Made by a program: the position numbers and the translations under genes. Under the pieces are notes generated by a model. The model saw nothing but the letters and a program-made list of their open reading frames with translations. It did no database searches and was not told the origin of the DNA. Shown piece after piece: positions 15,525-24,399 of a DNA stretch of 64,000 nucleotides; within the stretch, counting starts at the first letter, position 1; each line of letters begins with the position of its first letter. The DNA lies in assembly GCF_000382125.1 (NCBI RefSeq), contig NZ_KB907549.1, positions 124,001-188,000 on the forward strand. Direction: 5' to 3'. The DNA comes from Eudoraea adriatica DSM 19308. Lineage in GTDB: Bacteria; Bacteroidota; Bacteroidia; Flavobacteriales; Flavobacteriaceae.

Positions 15525-17620
15525 ATTTCTAGTTTTTTAGAATTCAATTTATTAAGATAATAATCATAAATAGCAAATTGAGAGCGTAACTTAGGTAATT
15601 CATTCTTCTTATAAATATTTTTCTGTTCCCTGTCAAAAATTCGGGCTTTAACATTGTCACTCCATGAAATTTCAAAGGTTTCCAATAATTCCTGTTTAAT
15701 ATCTTCATCATAAATTGGACATCCAACCTCTACCCTGTTATCTAAATTACGTGTCATCCAGTCAGCCGAAGAAATATATATTTTAGGGTTTCCTTCATTA
15801 CTGAAAATAAAGACACGGGGATGCTCCAAAAATTTATCAACAATACTTATTGCTTCAATATTTTCACTCATACCCTCTACCCCGGGAATAAGACAACACA
15901 CACCTCTTATAATTAACTGAATTTTAACCCCTGCCCTACTTGCTTCGTATAGCTTATCTACCATTTCATAGGAGGTAAAGCTGTTCATCTTAATCTTAAT
16001 GTAGGCATCTCTCCCGAGTTTTGCAGATTGTATTTCATTATCAATAAATTTTTTAAACAAACTCTTCGTGTAGTGCGGGGAAACTATCAAATGTTTGTAT
16101 TTATATATTTTGTAGGTAGTTTCAAAAAAATCAAAGACAATCTTGAGTTCTTTTAAAATAGCTTCGTTAGCCGTAAACAGTGTATAATCCGTATATATCT
16201 TAGCCGTTGATTCATTAAAATTCCCTGTACTTATAAAACCATATCGTTTTATTAAATCGCCTTCTTCCCTTTCAATTACACAAATTTTGCTATGAACTTT
16301 TAAACCGGGGACTCCAAAGATCAGTTTTACACCTTCAGCCTGCAATTCTTCTGCATAGTTAATATTAGCCTCTTCATCAAAACGAGCCCTTAATTCTATT
16401 TGCATAGTAACTTTTTTACCGTTTTTCACGGCATTTATTAAAGATGCGGCCACTTGTGAATTCTTTGCAAGGCGATATACAGTGATCTTAATGCTCTTTA
16501 CTTTAGGGTCCAGTGCAGCTTCCCTAAGGAATTTTATTATGTAAGAAAAAGTATGGTAGGGTGCATACATAAGATAGTCCTTTTCGGCTATACGCTCCAA
16601 TAAGCTTCCTTCAAGGCTTAGTCCTTTTACAGGAAGTGGTGTAATTTTCTCATACATAAGATCTTGTCTCCCTAAACTTGGAAAGCTCATATAGTCCCTC
16701 CTGTTGTGATAACGCCCTCCCGGTATAACACTATCGGTATCCTTGATACCCATTTTTCCTTTTAGAAATTCTAAGGTATCCCTGCCTATGCCCTTATCAT
16801 ATACAAAACGAACCGGGTCACTAATTTTTCTTCCCTGAACACTTGATGATATTTTTTCTATAAACGTTTTGCTTAGATCATTGTCAATGTCTAATTCTGC
16901 ATCTCTTGTTATTTTGATCATATGTGCATAAATAGACTCATATTCAAACATCGGGAATATCCGATCGAGACAAAACCTGATCAGGTCATCCAGAATTATG
17001 ATGTAATCTTTATTTCCTTCAGATGGCAAAACCACAAAACGATCCGTACCCTGTGGAATTTCTATTAGTGCATACCGAATCTTCCGGGTTCTTTGATTCT
17101 TTTGGTCTTTCTCGGTTTCGCTAAGGACCATTTTTATAGCCAGATAGGCTTCCGTATCCTTTAAAAGAGGAAATTGGTTAAGATCATTTAGGACTATGGT
17201 CATCAACAGGGGGCTAACTTTTTCAATGAAATAGTTTTTAACGAATTTGGCCTGACTTTCAGATACTTCCTTTTCATTGATTAGAAAAATACCTTCCCCT
17301 TCCAATTCTTTCTCAATATCGCCGTGAATAACCAGGCTTTTACTTTGCTGCTCAATTACAATTTTGGTGATTTCTGCCAACAAGTCCTTGGCTTTCTCCC
17401 CTCCCAAAGCACTTTTCCCCTTCTTTCCTGCCAGAACAATTCTTTTAATGGTAGCGTACCTTACTTTAAAAAATTCATCCAGATTATTTGAAAAAATTCC
17501 TAAAAACCGAAGTCGTTCTATCAGTGGCACATTTTTATCTGCGCTCTCCTGAAGTACACGATCATTAAACATCAACCAGCTTATTTCCCTGTTGATGTAT
17601 TGATTTTTGGTCTTATTCAT
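15521..17620 (-). CDS. ppk1: Polyphosphate kinase 1
   Basis: 699-residue enzyme that reversibly makes inorganic polyphosphate from ATP. The N domain begins with YINREISWLMFNDRVLQES near residue 8. The phospholipase-D-like catalytic half includes KVHSKICVIERE near 453 with the autophosphorylated His, STGNFNESTAKIYTDY near 478, and FLEHPRVFIFSNEG and YISSADWMTRNLDNRVEV near 600-640 with the second His. All expected catalytic positions are present. Its ATG shares one base with the sixA stop (TAATG), and its stop overlaps the ppx TTG start, so sixA-ppk1-ppx should be translated in a coupled way. Confidence 0.97.
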   Translation of the reverse strand: MNKTKNQYINREISWLMFNDRVLQESADKNVPLIERLRFLGIFSNNLDEFFKVRYATIKRIVLAGKKGKSALGGEKAKDLLAEITKIVIEQQSKSLVIHGDIEKELEGEGIFLINEKEVSESQAKFVKNYFIEKVSPLLMTIVLNDLNQFPLLKDTEAYLAIKMVLSETEKDQKNQRTRKIRYALIEIPQGTDRFVVLPSEGNKDYIIILDDLIRFCLDRIFPMFEYESIYAHMIKITRDAELDIDNDLSKTFIEKISSSVQGRKISDPVRFVYDKGIGRDTLEFLKGKMGIKDTDSVIPGGRYHNRRDYMSFPSLGRQDLMYEKITPLPVKGLSLEGSLLERIAEKDYLMYAPYHTFSYIIKFLREAALDPKVKSIKITVYRLAKNSQVAASLINAVKNGKKVTMQIELRARFDEEANINYAEELQAEGVKLIFGVPGLKVHSKICVIEREEGDLIKRYGFISTGNFNESTAKIYTDYTLFTANEAILKELKIVFDFFETTYKIYKYKHLIVSPHYTKSLFKKFIDNEIQSAKLGRDAYIKIKMNSFTSYEMVDKLYEASRAGVKIQLIIRGVCCLIPGVEGMSENIEAISIVDKFLEHPRVFIFSNEGNPKIYISSADWMTRNLDNRVEVGCPIYDEDIKQELLETFEISWSDNVKARIFDREQKNIYKKNELPKLRSQFAIYDYYLNKLNSKKLEI

Positions 17621-18105
17621 TATCTAAGTTGTTTTGGAATAAGGATATGTTCGGTAATACCAGTTTTTATTGTATCCCAACTAGTAACATCAAACCGTAT
17701 TTGGACCAACGCTGAAGTGGGCATATTATCGATAGGCTTGTTCCCAAATTGATTTACGATGTTGGTAAGTGCGTAGTTATGGCCAAAAACAAGTACTTTA
17801 CTAAGGTCGTCATCCAGCTGCTTTACAAAGGACATTACTGCTTCTCCCGAAAAATCGTACAATTCATTAGAAACTTTTAAGTTTTGCAAAGGATAATTGA
17901 AATTCCTTAAGAATATCATACAAGTATGAAGAGCCCTGTTTGCAGGACTTGAATACACTGAATCTATGTTCTCGGATAGCCTTTTAAATTCATTACTTAC
18001 CAGATGAGCATCAGTAATACCCCGCTCCTGTAAAGGACGATCCTGATCGCTTACCCTGTATTCCCAAGATGATTTCCCATGCCTCACAAGTATAAGAGTT
18101 TTCAT
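17620..18105 (-). CDS. sixA: SixA-like histidine phosphatase
   Basis: 161 residues from the ATG at 18105 (MKTLILVRHGKSSWEY); an in-frame start at 18129 would overlap pdxH. The RHG motif with catalytic His is at residue 9, and LVFGHNYALTNIVNQFG near 120 provides the second His. SixA removes phosphate from phosphohistidine, for example on HPt domains or on NPr of the nitrogen phosphotransferase system. No partner kinase is in the window; linkage to ppk1 and ppx is the only context. Confidence 0.88.
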   Translation of the reverse strand: MKTLILVRHGKSSWEYRVSDQDRPLQERGITDAHLVSNEFKRLSENIDSVYSSPANRALHTCMIFLRNFNYPLQNLKVSNELYDFSGEAVMSFVKQLDDDLSKVLVFGHNYALTNIVNQFGNKPIDNMPTSALVQIRFDVTSWDTIKTGITEHILIPKQLR

Positions 18106-18118
18106 AATCCAATTATTT

Positions 18119-18766
18119 TTATGGAGCAAGTCGCTCTATTTTCCAATCAAAATCTTCTTGAAGTGTATATCGGATTCTATCGTGCAACCGATTATCCCTT
18201 CCCTGCCAAAATTCCATAGATACGGGCCTTACAAGATAACCACCCCAATAATCCGGTCGTTCAATTTCTTTGCCTTTATACTTTTCTTCTAATTTCTTCA
18301 ATTCAACTTCCAGGACTTCTCTCGACTCAATTACACTGCTTTGATCAGATACAATGGCACCCAATTTACTGCCTTCCGGTCTCGACTCAAAATATCCATC
18401 GGAAAGATTTTTAGCTATTTTCTCAGCCTTTCCTTTAATAATAATCTGCCGTTCCATATTGGGCCAAAAAAATGACAGACAAACTCTTGGATCTGCCTGG
18501 ATAGCTTTGCCTTTTTCACTCTGGTAATTGGAGTAAAAGATAAAACCCTCAAATGTATACTTTTTGAGGAGGACCACCCTGCTTTTTGGATAACCATCCA
18601 ATCCCAGTGTCGAAACAGTCATTGCATTCGGTTCATCAATGCCCTCAGCAGTTTCAACCTCATAAAACCATTTCTGAAACAATTCCAGAGGATTGTCTGA
18701 TATGGCTTGTTCATTAAGGGCACTTTTATTGTATGATTTCCGATGATTCCCTAAATCTCTATGCAT
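18119..18766 (-). CDS. pdxH: Pyridoxamine 5'-phosphate oxidase
   Basis: FMN-dependent enzyme that oxidises pyridoxine or pyridoxamine phosphate to pyridoxal 5'-phosphate. 215 residues from the ATG at 18766 (MHRDLGNHRKSYNKS); an in-frame upstream start at 18793 is possible. Motifs: NAMTVSTLGLDGYPKSRVVL near residue 48, FYSNYQSEKGKAI (FMN contacts) near 80, SLFFW-like LSFFWPNMERQI, and the C-terminal FWQGRDNRLHDRI and WKIERLAP with the substrate-binding RLHD. It is 13 bases before the preferred sixA start and probably heads the sixA-ppk1-ppx transcript. Confidence 0.95.
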   Translation of the reverse strand: MHRDLGNHRKSYNKSALNEQAISDNPLELFQKWFYEVETAEGIDEPNAMTVSTLGLDGYPKSRVVLLKKYTFEGFIFYSNYQSEKGKAIQADPRVCLSFFWPNMERQIIIKGKAEKIAKNLSDGYFESRPEGSKLGAIVSDQSSVIESREVLEVELKKLEEKYKGKEIERPDYWGGYLVRPVSMEFWQGRDNRLHDRIRYTLQEDFDWKIERLAP

Positions 18767-18921
18767 TTCCTTGAAGACAACGATTAACAACACAAAGTTG
18801 GGGAAAAGTTGTATAAAAGTGAAGTGTTATTGAATTTTTATAATGAGCTTAGAAAGTATTCCATAATATTCCTTCGCCACAAGATCCTGGGAGATACCTA
18901 TTTTCTGAACAAATATTATTT

Positions 18922-19827
18922 TCAAACTTCGAATATCTTACCATCGTCTGCCAATTCAACATTGTTAAAAACTTGAATAGCCTCCTCTTTGAATGAAAGT
19001 ATAGATTTATACCTTGTAGAAAAATGTCCCAGGATAAGTCTGCATACATTTGCTGCATCTGCTATTGTTGCGGCCTGCCTTGCCGTGGAGTGTTTCGTTT
19101 TTTTCGCTAAATGTGCTTCGGATTCTAAAAACGTAGCTTCGTGATATAACAGATCAACTCCTTTTATAAGTGGAATTATATCCTTATTATACCCTGTGTC
19201 ACTACAATAGGCATAGTGTTTTGGTGGAGGAGGATCCAGACTGAGCTCTGCATTTGGAATAACTGAACCATCATCTAGTTTTATATCCTTACCTTGCTTT
19301 ATACTCCGATAATATGCCTTATCGATTTTATGTTTTGCTGCAGCCAATACATCTAATTTGCGCTCGCCCGGTAATTCACTGAATAAAAAACCATTGGTAT
19401 ATATCCTATGATCCATAGGAATTGTCCTGACCTGCACTTTGGTGTCTTCAAAAATAACTTCAGATTTTGCAGACGTTAATTCGTGAAAAATAAGTTTATA
19501 ATTCGTCCATGAATTACCAAGCCTGAGCAGAAGGGTAATGGCCTCTTTAATTCCTTCGGGTCCATATATGTGCAGGTCTTTTTCTCTGCCCAGCAATCTA
19601 AAAGTGGAAATAAGTCCTGGTAACCCGAAAAAATGATCCCCGTGAAGATGTGAGATAAAAATATGTTCAATCCTTGAAAATTTTATTTTATTCTTTCTCA
19701 ACTGGACCTGCGTTCCCTCACCACAGTCTATCAGATAAAGATGGTTCTCTATTTCCAATACCTGAGATGTAGGGTTAGTCAATGTTCTCGGAGTAGCCGC
19801 GTAGCAACCAAGGATATGCAGCTTCAT
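18922..19827 (-). CDS. rnz: Ribonuclease Z
   Basis: 301-residue metallo-beta-lactamase endonuclease that trims tRNA 3' ends. The His motif SHLHGDHFFGLPG (HxHxDH) is near residue 60, CGEGTQ near 35, YCSDTG near 212, LLYHEATFL near 226 and LGHFSTRY near 266, each contributing zinc ligands. The length is that of the short RNase Z form. It overlaps the DUF3291 gene by four bases (ATGA) and ends the pyrR-pyrB transcript. The 155 bases from here to pdxH hold nothing recognisable. Confidence 0.96.
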   Translation of the reverse strand: MKLHILGCYAATPRTLTNPTSQVLEIENHLYLIDCGEGTQVQLRKNKIKFSRIEHIFISHLHGDHFFGLPGLISTFRLLGREKDLHIYGPEGIKEAITLLLRLGNSWTNYKLIFHELTSAKSEVIFEDTKVQVRTIPMDHRIYTNGFLFSELPGERKLDVLAAAKHKIDKAYYRSIKQGKDIKLDDGSVIPNAELSLDPPPPKHYAYCSDTGYNKDIIPLIKGVDLLYHEATFLESEAHLAKKTKHSTARQAATIADAANVCRLILGHFSTRYKSILSFKEEAIQVFNNVELADDGKIFEV

Positions 19828-20306
19828 TGTTTTTTCCAGGTTTCCAATTTATAAAGGCTAGCCTCTTTTGCCGTAAAATTTCTTTTCAAAGTAAAGGCAT
19901 AAGGGGTTTCCCCGAATTTATCAAGGTATTCAAGCCTTTCCTTTCCTTCCAGAGGTGTGGGATATTTGCCTTCTGGAATATACCAGCAGGCCATATGCAT
20001 CTTTTTCATTTTTGAGAACCATTCTTTTTGCCTTTTAAATATGTTCTTATGCTCAGAGGTATAAGTGAAGTCGAAAAGTGCCTCAATTGATTTCCATACA
20101 GAGATATTCACAACAACATAATCATCATGGAAGACCTGAACAGCCGAATCGCTAATATCATCCTCAATAAATCGCCAAACGAAGCCGTTACTAATTTCCG
20201 CCAATTGGTTAATTCTATCCACGTTATCTGCAAAACCTTTCATAACCGGGCTATCCAAAGGGGCCAGCATACGCGCAATATTAATTTGAGCAAGATTATA
20301 ATTCAT
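19824..20306 (-). CDS. DUF3291 domain-containing protein
   Basis: 160 residues with LAQINIARMLAPLDSPVM at the N-terminus and FVWRF near residue 42, and VWKSIEALFDFTYTSEHK near 85. This is the DUF3291 family, a predicted dimeric alpha-beta barrel related to antibiotic monooxygenase-like folds. Function unknown. The ATG at 20306 is three bases after the STAS-like gene and the stop overlaps rnz by four bases. Confidence 0.85.
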   Translation of the reverse strand: MNYNLAQINIARMLAPLDSPVMKGFADNVDRINQLAEISNGFVWRFIEDDISDSAVQVFHDDYVVVNISVWKSIEALFDFTYTSEHKNIFKRQKEWFSKMKKMHMACWYIPEGKYPTPLEGKERLEYLDKFGETPYAFTLKRNFTAKEASLYKLETWKKQ

Positions 20307-20309
20307 TAA

Positions 20310-20642
20310 TTACAAGTCAAGATCGCGTTCAATTTCTTCCATTTCAATAATGTCTTTGGCTTCCTGGAGTGTTGGCACCAGGCATATTTCATCGGGCACC
20401 TCATCATATTCTACTTTATTGGTGACCAGTACAAATGATTTATTTGCCGCACGGTGCCTGTTAGATATCTGGAGAAACTCCAGGACATCATTAGAAGTAA
20501 TCTTAGAAAAAGAAAATAAGTTAATAATTAAGTGATCCTTTTTAATCTTACTGTAGGAATTGTTGAGATTCTCGACGAATTTTCTCAATGAAATGTTTTC
20601 CTGGTAAACTATAGTAGTATTACCCGTTTTATCAAAAATCAT
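20310..20642 (-). CDS. Small STAS-like protein
   Basis: 110 residues. The alternating pattern with a central IINLFSFSKITSNDVLEFLQ and SFVLVTNKV strand suggests a STAS/anti-anti-sigma-like alpha-beta fold. The C-terminus is acidic (IIEMEEIERDLDL). Homologues in related genomes are sometimes labelled ribonuclease Z because of their position, but there is no metal motif here. It lies six bases after pyrB and three before the DUF3291 gene. Function unknown. Confidence 0.75.
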   Translation of the reverse strand: MIFDKTGNTTIVYQENISLRKFVENLNNSYSKIKKDHLIINLFSFSKITSNDVLEFLQISNRHRAANKSFVLVTNKVEYDEVPDEICLVPTLQEAKDIIEMEEIERDLDL

Positions 20643-20648
20643 AATTCG

Positions 20649-21575
20649 CTATTTAATTTTTGAAGCTAATAAATATATTACAGCCATACGTATGGCAACT
20701 CCATTTTCAACCTGATTCAGGATAATAGATTGTTTGGAATCCGCCACATCGCTGGTTATCTCTACCCCGCGGTTAATTGGACCCGGGTGCATAATTACAA
20801 TTTCCTTATCCAGGCCATCCAAAATGGCTTTATTAACACCATATTGTTGTGTATATTCTCTGGTAGTTGGAAAATAACTTATATCCAGGCGTTCATTCTG
20901 AATCCGCAACATATTGGCCACATCACACCAATTTAATGCTTTTTTAAGATTGGACTCTACTTCAATCCCTAAAGATTCTATATGTTTTGGCAGCAAGGTC
21001 CTGGGACCACACACCTTTACATTTGCGCCTTGTAATTTTAGAGCAAAAATATTTGATAAAGCTACTCTTGAATGAAGAATATCTCCTATAATTACCACAT
21101 TTTTACCTGAGACATCACCTAATTTTTCCCTTATAGAATAAGAATCCAAAAGGGCCTGGGTGGGATGTTCATGTGCGCCATCCCCCGCATTAACAATGGC
21201 TGCATCTACATGCCGCGATAGAAAAATTCCTGCTCCCGGACTGGGGTGGCGCATCACCACCATATCCACTTTCATGGATAAAATATTATTTACCGTATCA
21301 ATGAGTGTCTCTCCTTTCTTGACAGAAGACTGAGCGGAAGAAAAATTAATCACATCCGCAGACAACCGTTTTTCGGCCAGTTCAAAAGACAACTTGGTTC
21401 TGGTACTGCTTTCGAAGAAAATATTTGCAATAGTGATATCACGGAGTGACGGAACCTTTTTAATCGATCGGTTAATAACCTCTTTGAAGTGATCAGCGGT
21501 CTCAAATATAAGTTGGATATCTTTTTCTTTAAGATATTTTATGCCCAATAAGTGTTTAACACTCAATTCGCTCAT
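20649..21575 (-). CDS. pyrB: Aspartate carbamoyltransferase catalytic subunit
   Basis: 308 residues. Condenses carbamoyl phosphate and aspartate in the second step of pyrimidine synthesis. The carbamoyl-phosphate motif ESSTRTKLSFELA is near residue 53, HPSPGAG near 105, HEHPTQALLDSYSI near 135, and MHPGPINRGVEI near 265. Length is that of an unfused catalytic chain. It lies seven bases after pyrR. No pyrI regulatory subunit gene is next to it, so the class with PyrB trimers only is possible. Confidence 0.97.
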   Translation of the reverse strand: MSELSVKHLLGIKYLKEKDIQLIFETADHFKEVINRSIKKVPSLRDITIANIFFESSTRTKLSFELAEKRLSADVINFSSAQSSVKKGETLIDTVNNILSMKVDMVVMRHPSPGAGIFLSRHVDAAIVNAGDGAHEHPTQALLDSYSIREKLGDVSGKNVVIIGDILHSRVALSNIFALKLQGANVKVCGPRTLLPKHIESLGIEVESNLKKALNWCDVANMLRIQNERLDISYFPTTREYTQQYGVNKAILDGLDKEIVIMHPGPINRGVEITSDVADSKQSIILNQVENGVAIRMAVIYLLASKIK

Positions 21576-21582
21576 CTGTTCT

Positions 21583-22122
21583 TTATTTACTTACTAAATA
21601 AATAATATCTTTTCCGTCATTTTCTTTCCACATAACCTTTACTTTCTCCTCGTTAATTGCATCTACCTGTCTGCCGCGATAGTTTGGCTGAATTGGCAAA
21701 TGCCGGCTAAAACGCCTATCTATAAGGGTCAATAATTCTATCTCACTCGGCCTTCCAAAAGACTGTATAGCCGTTAAGGCAGCACGAATGCTCCTGCCTG
21801 TATACAGAACATCATCTATAAGTACAACTTTTTTACCTTCTACCAGGAAATCCATTTTAGTGCTGCTGGCTTCCAGGGTTTTCTCTCCTCTTCTGAAATC
21901 ATCCCTGTAAAAAGTAATATCGAGAAGTCCCAGGTTAATTTTACTAACCCCATAATCTTCTTTGAGAATTTTTGAAAGTCGCTGCGCCAGGTAGATACCA
22001 CGTGGTTGTATTCCTATTAATGCGGTCTCAGTAAAATCTAAATGATGTTCTAAAAGTTGACAAGCCAGGCGGTGTAGTATAATGTTAATCTCCTTGGAAG
22101 AAAGCAATACTTTTTGACTCAT
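21583..22122 (-). CDS. pyrR: Bifunctional pyr operon regulator/uracil phosphoribosyltransferase
   Basis: 179 residues. PRPP-binding loop VVLIDDVLYTGRSIRAAL near residue 93, with GIQPRGIYLAQRL near 42 and LIDRRFSRHLPIQPNYRG near 137, all typical of PyrR. In Bacillus, PyrR binds a leader RNA; I do not find the PyrR binding-loop consensus upstream here, so regulation by attenuation is not shown and the enzyme role (UMP from uracil) may dominate. It begins the pyrR-pyrB-STAS-DUF3291-rnz run. Confidence 0.93.
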   Translation of the reverse strand: MSQKVLLSSKEINIILHRLACQLLEHHLDFTETALIGIQPRGIYLAQRLSKILKEDYGVSKINLGLLDITFYRDDFRRGEKTLEASSTKMDFLVEGKKVVLIDDVLYTGRSIRAALTAIQSFGRPSEIELLTLIDRRFSRHLPIQPNYRGRQVDAINEEKVKVMWKENDGKDIIYLVSK

Positions 22123-22150
22123 GGGCTGGATAACCTACTCTTTTCGACTA

Positions 22151-22158
22151 CAAAAGTA
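22151..22158 (-). promoter_or_regulatory. Possible -7 promoter element of pyrR, within a small hairpin
   Basis: Minus-strand TACTTTTG matches TAnnTTTG; the start would be about 20 bases before the pyrR ATG. No clear -33 box. The same bases form a nine-pair stem (CCTACTTTT with AAAAGAGTAGG), so this could be an RNA or operator structure instead. Confidence 0.35.
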
Positions 22159-22238
22159 GGGATTTCTGCTTAATTTAAATGATTGATGCTAAATTGTATG
22201 GACTTAAGCTCTCCGTTTTAATGAAATATTAAATAAAT

Positions 22239-22273
22239 AAAAAAAGTCCTGATGTAAATATCAGGACTTTTTC
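22239..22273 (-). terminator. Intrinsic terminator of rpsA
   Basis: A perfect 13-bp stem (AAAAAGTCCTGAT at 22241-22253 with its complement at 22260-22272), six-base loop, and a U-rich tail on the minus strand. It follows the rpsA stop by 33 bases and lies upstream of pyrR, separating the two units. T-rich on the plus strand as well, so it may work both ways. Confidence 0.9.
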
Positions 22274-22305
22274 TTTACTTCTGGTGAAGAAGACTTCTTA
22301 AAAAC

Positions 22306-24141
22306 CTATTTTTTCTTATCGGCTTCCATTTTGTCTTTCAACGCCTGTAATTGCTCGTTGGCATCACCCAAAGTTGGTTTAGCCTCTTCAGCTGAAGCGG
22401 CTGCTTTCTTTTTGGCCGCTTTTACATTGCGTTGTTCCTCTTCCCTAAAAATGGCTGTGTGGCTTGCCACCACACGTTTGAATTCTTTGTTAAATTCAAT
22501 AATCTTGAATTCAGCCTCTTCGCCTTTATTCAATTTTTTACCATCCTCTTTTTCCATATGGCGCTGAGGTACAAATGCTGTTATGTCTTCATTAAATTCT
22601 ATAATAGCACCTTTATCTACTATTTCAGAAATTGCAGCTTTGTGAACTGTTCCAAGGGCAAATTCTTTCTCATATTTATCCCAGGGGTTTTCTGTAGTTT
22701 GCTTATGTCCCAAACTTAATTTACGACCTTCTACATCAAGCTCCAATACTTCTACTTCCAAAGTTTCCCCAACTGTTACGAATTCTGACGGGTGTTTAAT
22801 TTTCTTTGTCCAGGAAAGATCTGATATATAAATTAACCCATCTATTCCTTCTTCAAGTTCAACAAAAACCCCAAAATTTGTAAAGTTTCTTACAATACCT
22901 TTATGTCGAGAGCCAACAGGATACTTAGAAGTAATATCCGTCCATGGATCTGGAGTTAATTGCTTAATACCCAATGACATTTTTCGATCTTCCCTGTCAA
23001 GAGTTAAAACAACGGCTTCGAGTTCATCACCAACTTTCACAAAATCCTGTGCTGACCTCAAATGCGTTGACCATGACATTTCAGAAACATGAATCAGGCC
23101 TTCTACTCCTTCAGCTACTTCTAAAAAGGCTCCGTAATCTGCAATTACAACTACTTTTCCTTTTACTTTGTCCCCAATTTTAATTTCATCCCCAAGAGCA
23201 TCCCAAGGGTGTTTTTCCAATTGTTTAAGACCTAATTGAATTCGGGATTTATTGTCATCAAAATCAAGGATAACAACATTTAGCTTCTGATCTAATTCCA
23301 CAACTTCGTTCGGATGATTTATTCTGCTCCAGGAAAGATCCGTGATATGAACTAACCCATCAACACCACCAAGATCAATAAAGACCCCGTAAGAAGTAAT
23401 GTTCTTAACGATACCTTCCAGTACTTGGCCTTTTTCGAGCTGACTGATAATCTCTTTCTTCTGTTCTTCAATATCCGCCTCGATCAACGCTTTATGTGAA
23501 ACAACTACATTCTTGAATTCATGGTTAATCTTTACGACTTTGAATTCCATGGTCTTACCCACATACTGATCGTAGTCCCGAATAGGTTTTACATCAATCT
23601 GCGACCCCGGTAAAAATGCTTCAATGCCAAAGACATCCACAATCATTCCTCCCTTTGTTCTGCACTTTACAAAACCTGTTACCACTTCTTCTTTATCATG
23701 TGCCGCATTTACTCTATCCCAGGCCATAATTGTTCTGGCCTTTCTATGAGATAATACCAACTGTCCGCTTTTATCTTCGCGAATATCAATAAGCACCTCC
23801 ACTTTATCCCCAATCTTCAGATCTGGATTGTATCGGAACTCATTAAGTGAGATAACCCCCTCAGATTTAGCATTAATGTCAATAATTGCTTCGCGGTCTG
23901 TCAAATGTGTAACCACACCTTCTACGACCTCTTCATCGGCAGTATCTACAAAGTTTTCTGCAACTAATTTTTCAAATTCTTCAAGTTTGGAATCTTCAAC
24001 ACGCTCTATACCTTCTTCGTATTTCTCCCAATTGAAATTCTCCAAAAACTCTTTAGGATCCTGTTTTGGAGTTTCTGTTTTTTGTTCTTCTTTTACTTCG
24101 GCAGTTTCTACTGCCTCTGTTATTGCTTTTTCTTCAGCCAT
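22306..24141 (-). CDS. rpsA: 30S ribosomal protein S1
   Basis: 611 residues from the ATG at 24141 (MAEEKAITEAVETAEVKEE); an in-frame ATG 42 residues upstream is rejected because the added sequence is basic and cysteine-rich and lies over the promoter leader. S1 binds mRNA at the 30S platform. Six S1 (OB-fold) repeats can be read: VVEGVVTHLTDREAIIDI, VTGFVKCRTKGGMIVDVFG, LEGIVKNITSYGVFIDLGG, VKGKVVVIADYGAFLEVA, HKGIVRNFTNFGVFVELEEG and HKAAISEIVDKGAIIEF. The N- and C-terminal tails are charged and low in complexity. Bacteroidota lack strong Shine-Dalgarno use, making S1 important for initiation (family knowledge). Confidence 0.96.
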   Translation of the reverse strand: MAEEKAITEAVETAEVKEEQKTETPKQDPKEFLENFNWEKYEEGIERVEDSKLEEFEKLVAENFVDTADEEVVEGVVTHLTDREAIIDINAKSEGVISLNEFRYNPDLKIGDKVEVLIDIREDKSGQLVLSHRKARTIMAWDRVNAAHDKEEVVTGFVKCRTKGGMIVDVFGIEAFLPGSQIDVKPIRDYDQYVGKTMEFKVVKINHEFKNVVVSHKALIEADIEEQKKEIISQLEKGQVLEGIVKNITSYGVFIDLGGVDGLVHITDLSWSRINHPNEVVELDQKLNVVILDFDDNKSRIQLGLKQLEKHPWDALGDEIKIGDKVKGKVVVIADYGAFLEVAEGVEGLIHVSEMSWSTHLRSAQDFVKVGDELEAVVLTLDREDRKMSLGIKQLTPDPWTDITSKYPVGSRHKGIVRNFTNFGVFVELEEGIDGLIYISDLSWTKKIKHPSEFVTVGETLEVEVLELDVEGRKLSLGHKQTTENPWDKYEKEFALGTVHKAAISEIVDKGAIIEFNEDITAFVPQRHMEKEDGKKLNKGEEAEFKIIEFNKEFKRVVASHTAIFREEEQRNVKAAKKKAAASAEEAKPTLGDANEQLQALKDKMEADKKK

Positions 24142-24256
24142 GTGCTGATTAAATTTGTATTCCGCAGTACTTTCAGGATTAAGGCAATTCCTGCAGAAGC
24201 TGTTATATGTTTTTTTGTCCTTCCTTTTTATCCTGATTATTTGCAAAAAAGGAGTG

Positions 24257-24287
24257 CAAAAATACAATTAAAATGTTGTTTTACAAA
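24257..24287 (-). promoter_or_regulatory. Promoter of rpsA
   Basis: Minus-strand TTTG (24287-24284), exactly 19 bases, then TATTTTTG (24264-24257): an ideal Bacteroidota promoter. It implies a leader of about 110 bases before the ATG at 24141, long enough for autogenous control by S1 (speculative). Confidence 0.85.
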
Positions 24288-24399
24288 GCAGAGGAAGGTA
24301 AGGATTAAAATAAGGGGGCGGATTTGCATATTTCCTGGAAAAATCAATGGGTATTTTGTAACTTCATGATGTCAAATACTAACAATTAAAATATACAAA

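Noticed and set aside
20310-20642. Ribonuclease Z fragment
   Set aside because: It has no metallo-beta-lactamase motif; the true rnz is a separate, complete gene.
22123-22238. PyrR-binding attenuator upstream of pyrR
   Set aside because: No match to the PyrR binding-loop consensus and no antiterminator/terminator pair; only a small hairpin over a promoter-like box.
22432-22719. Plus-strand open frames inside rpsA
   Set aside because: Phenylalanine- and leucine-rich artefacts of the antisense of a charged protein; no start context or homology pattern.
24142-24267. 42-residue N-terminal extension of S1
   Set aside because: It would place coding sequence on the promoter, and the sequence is unlike S1; the ATG at 24141 fits the family.
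24082-24369. Plus-strand frame across the rpsA 5' end and leader
   Set aside because: It runs antisense over the strong rpsA promoter and looks random.
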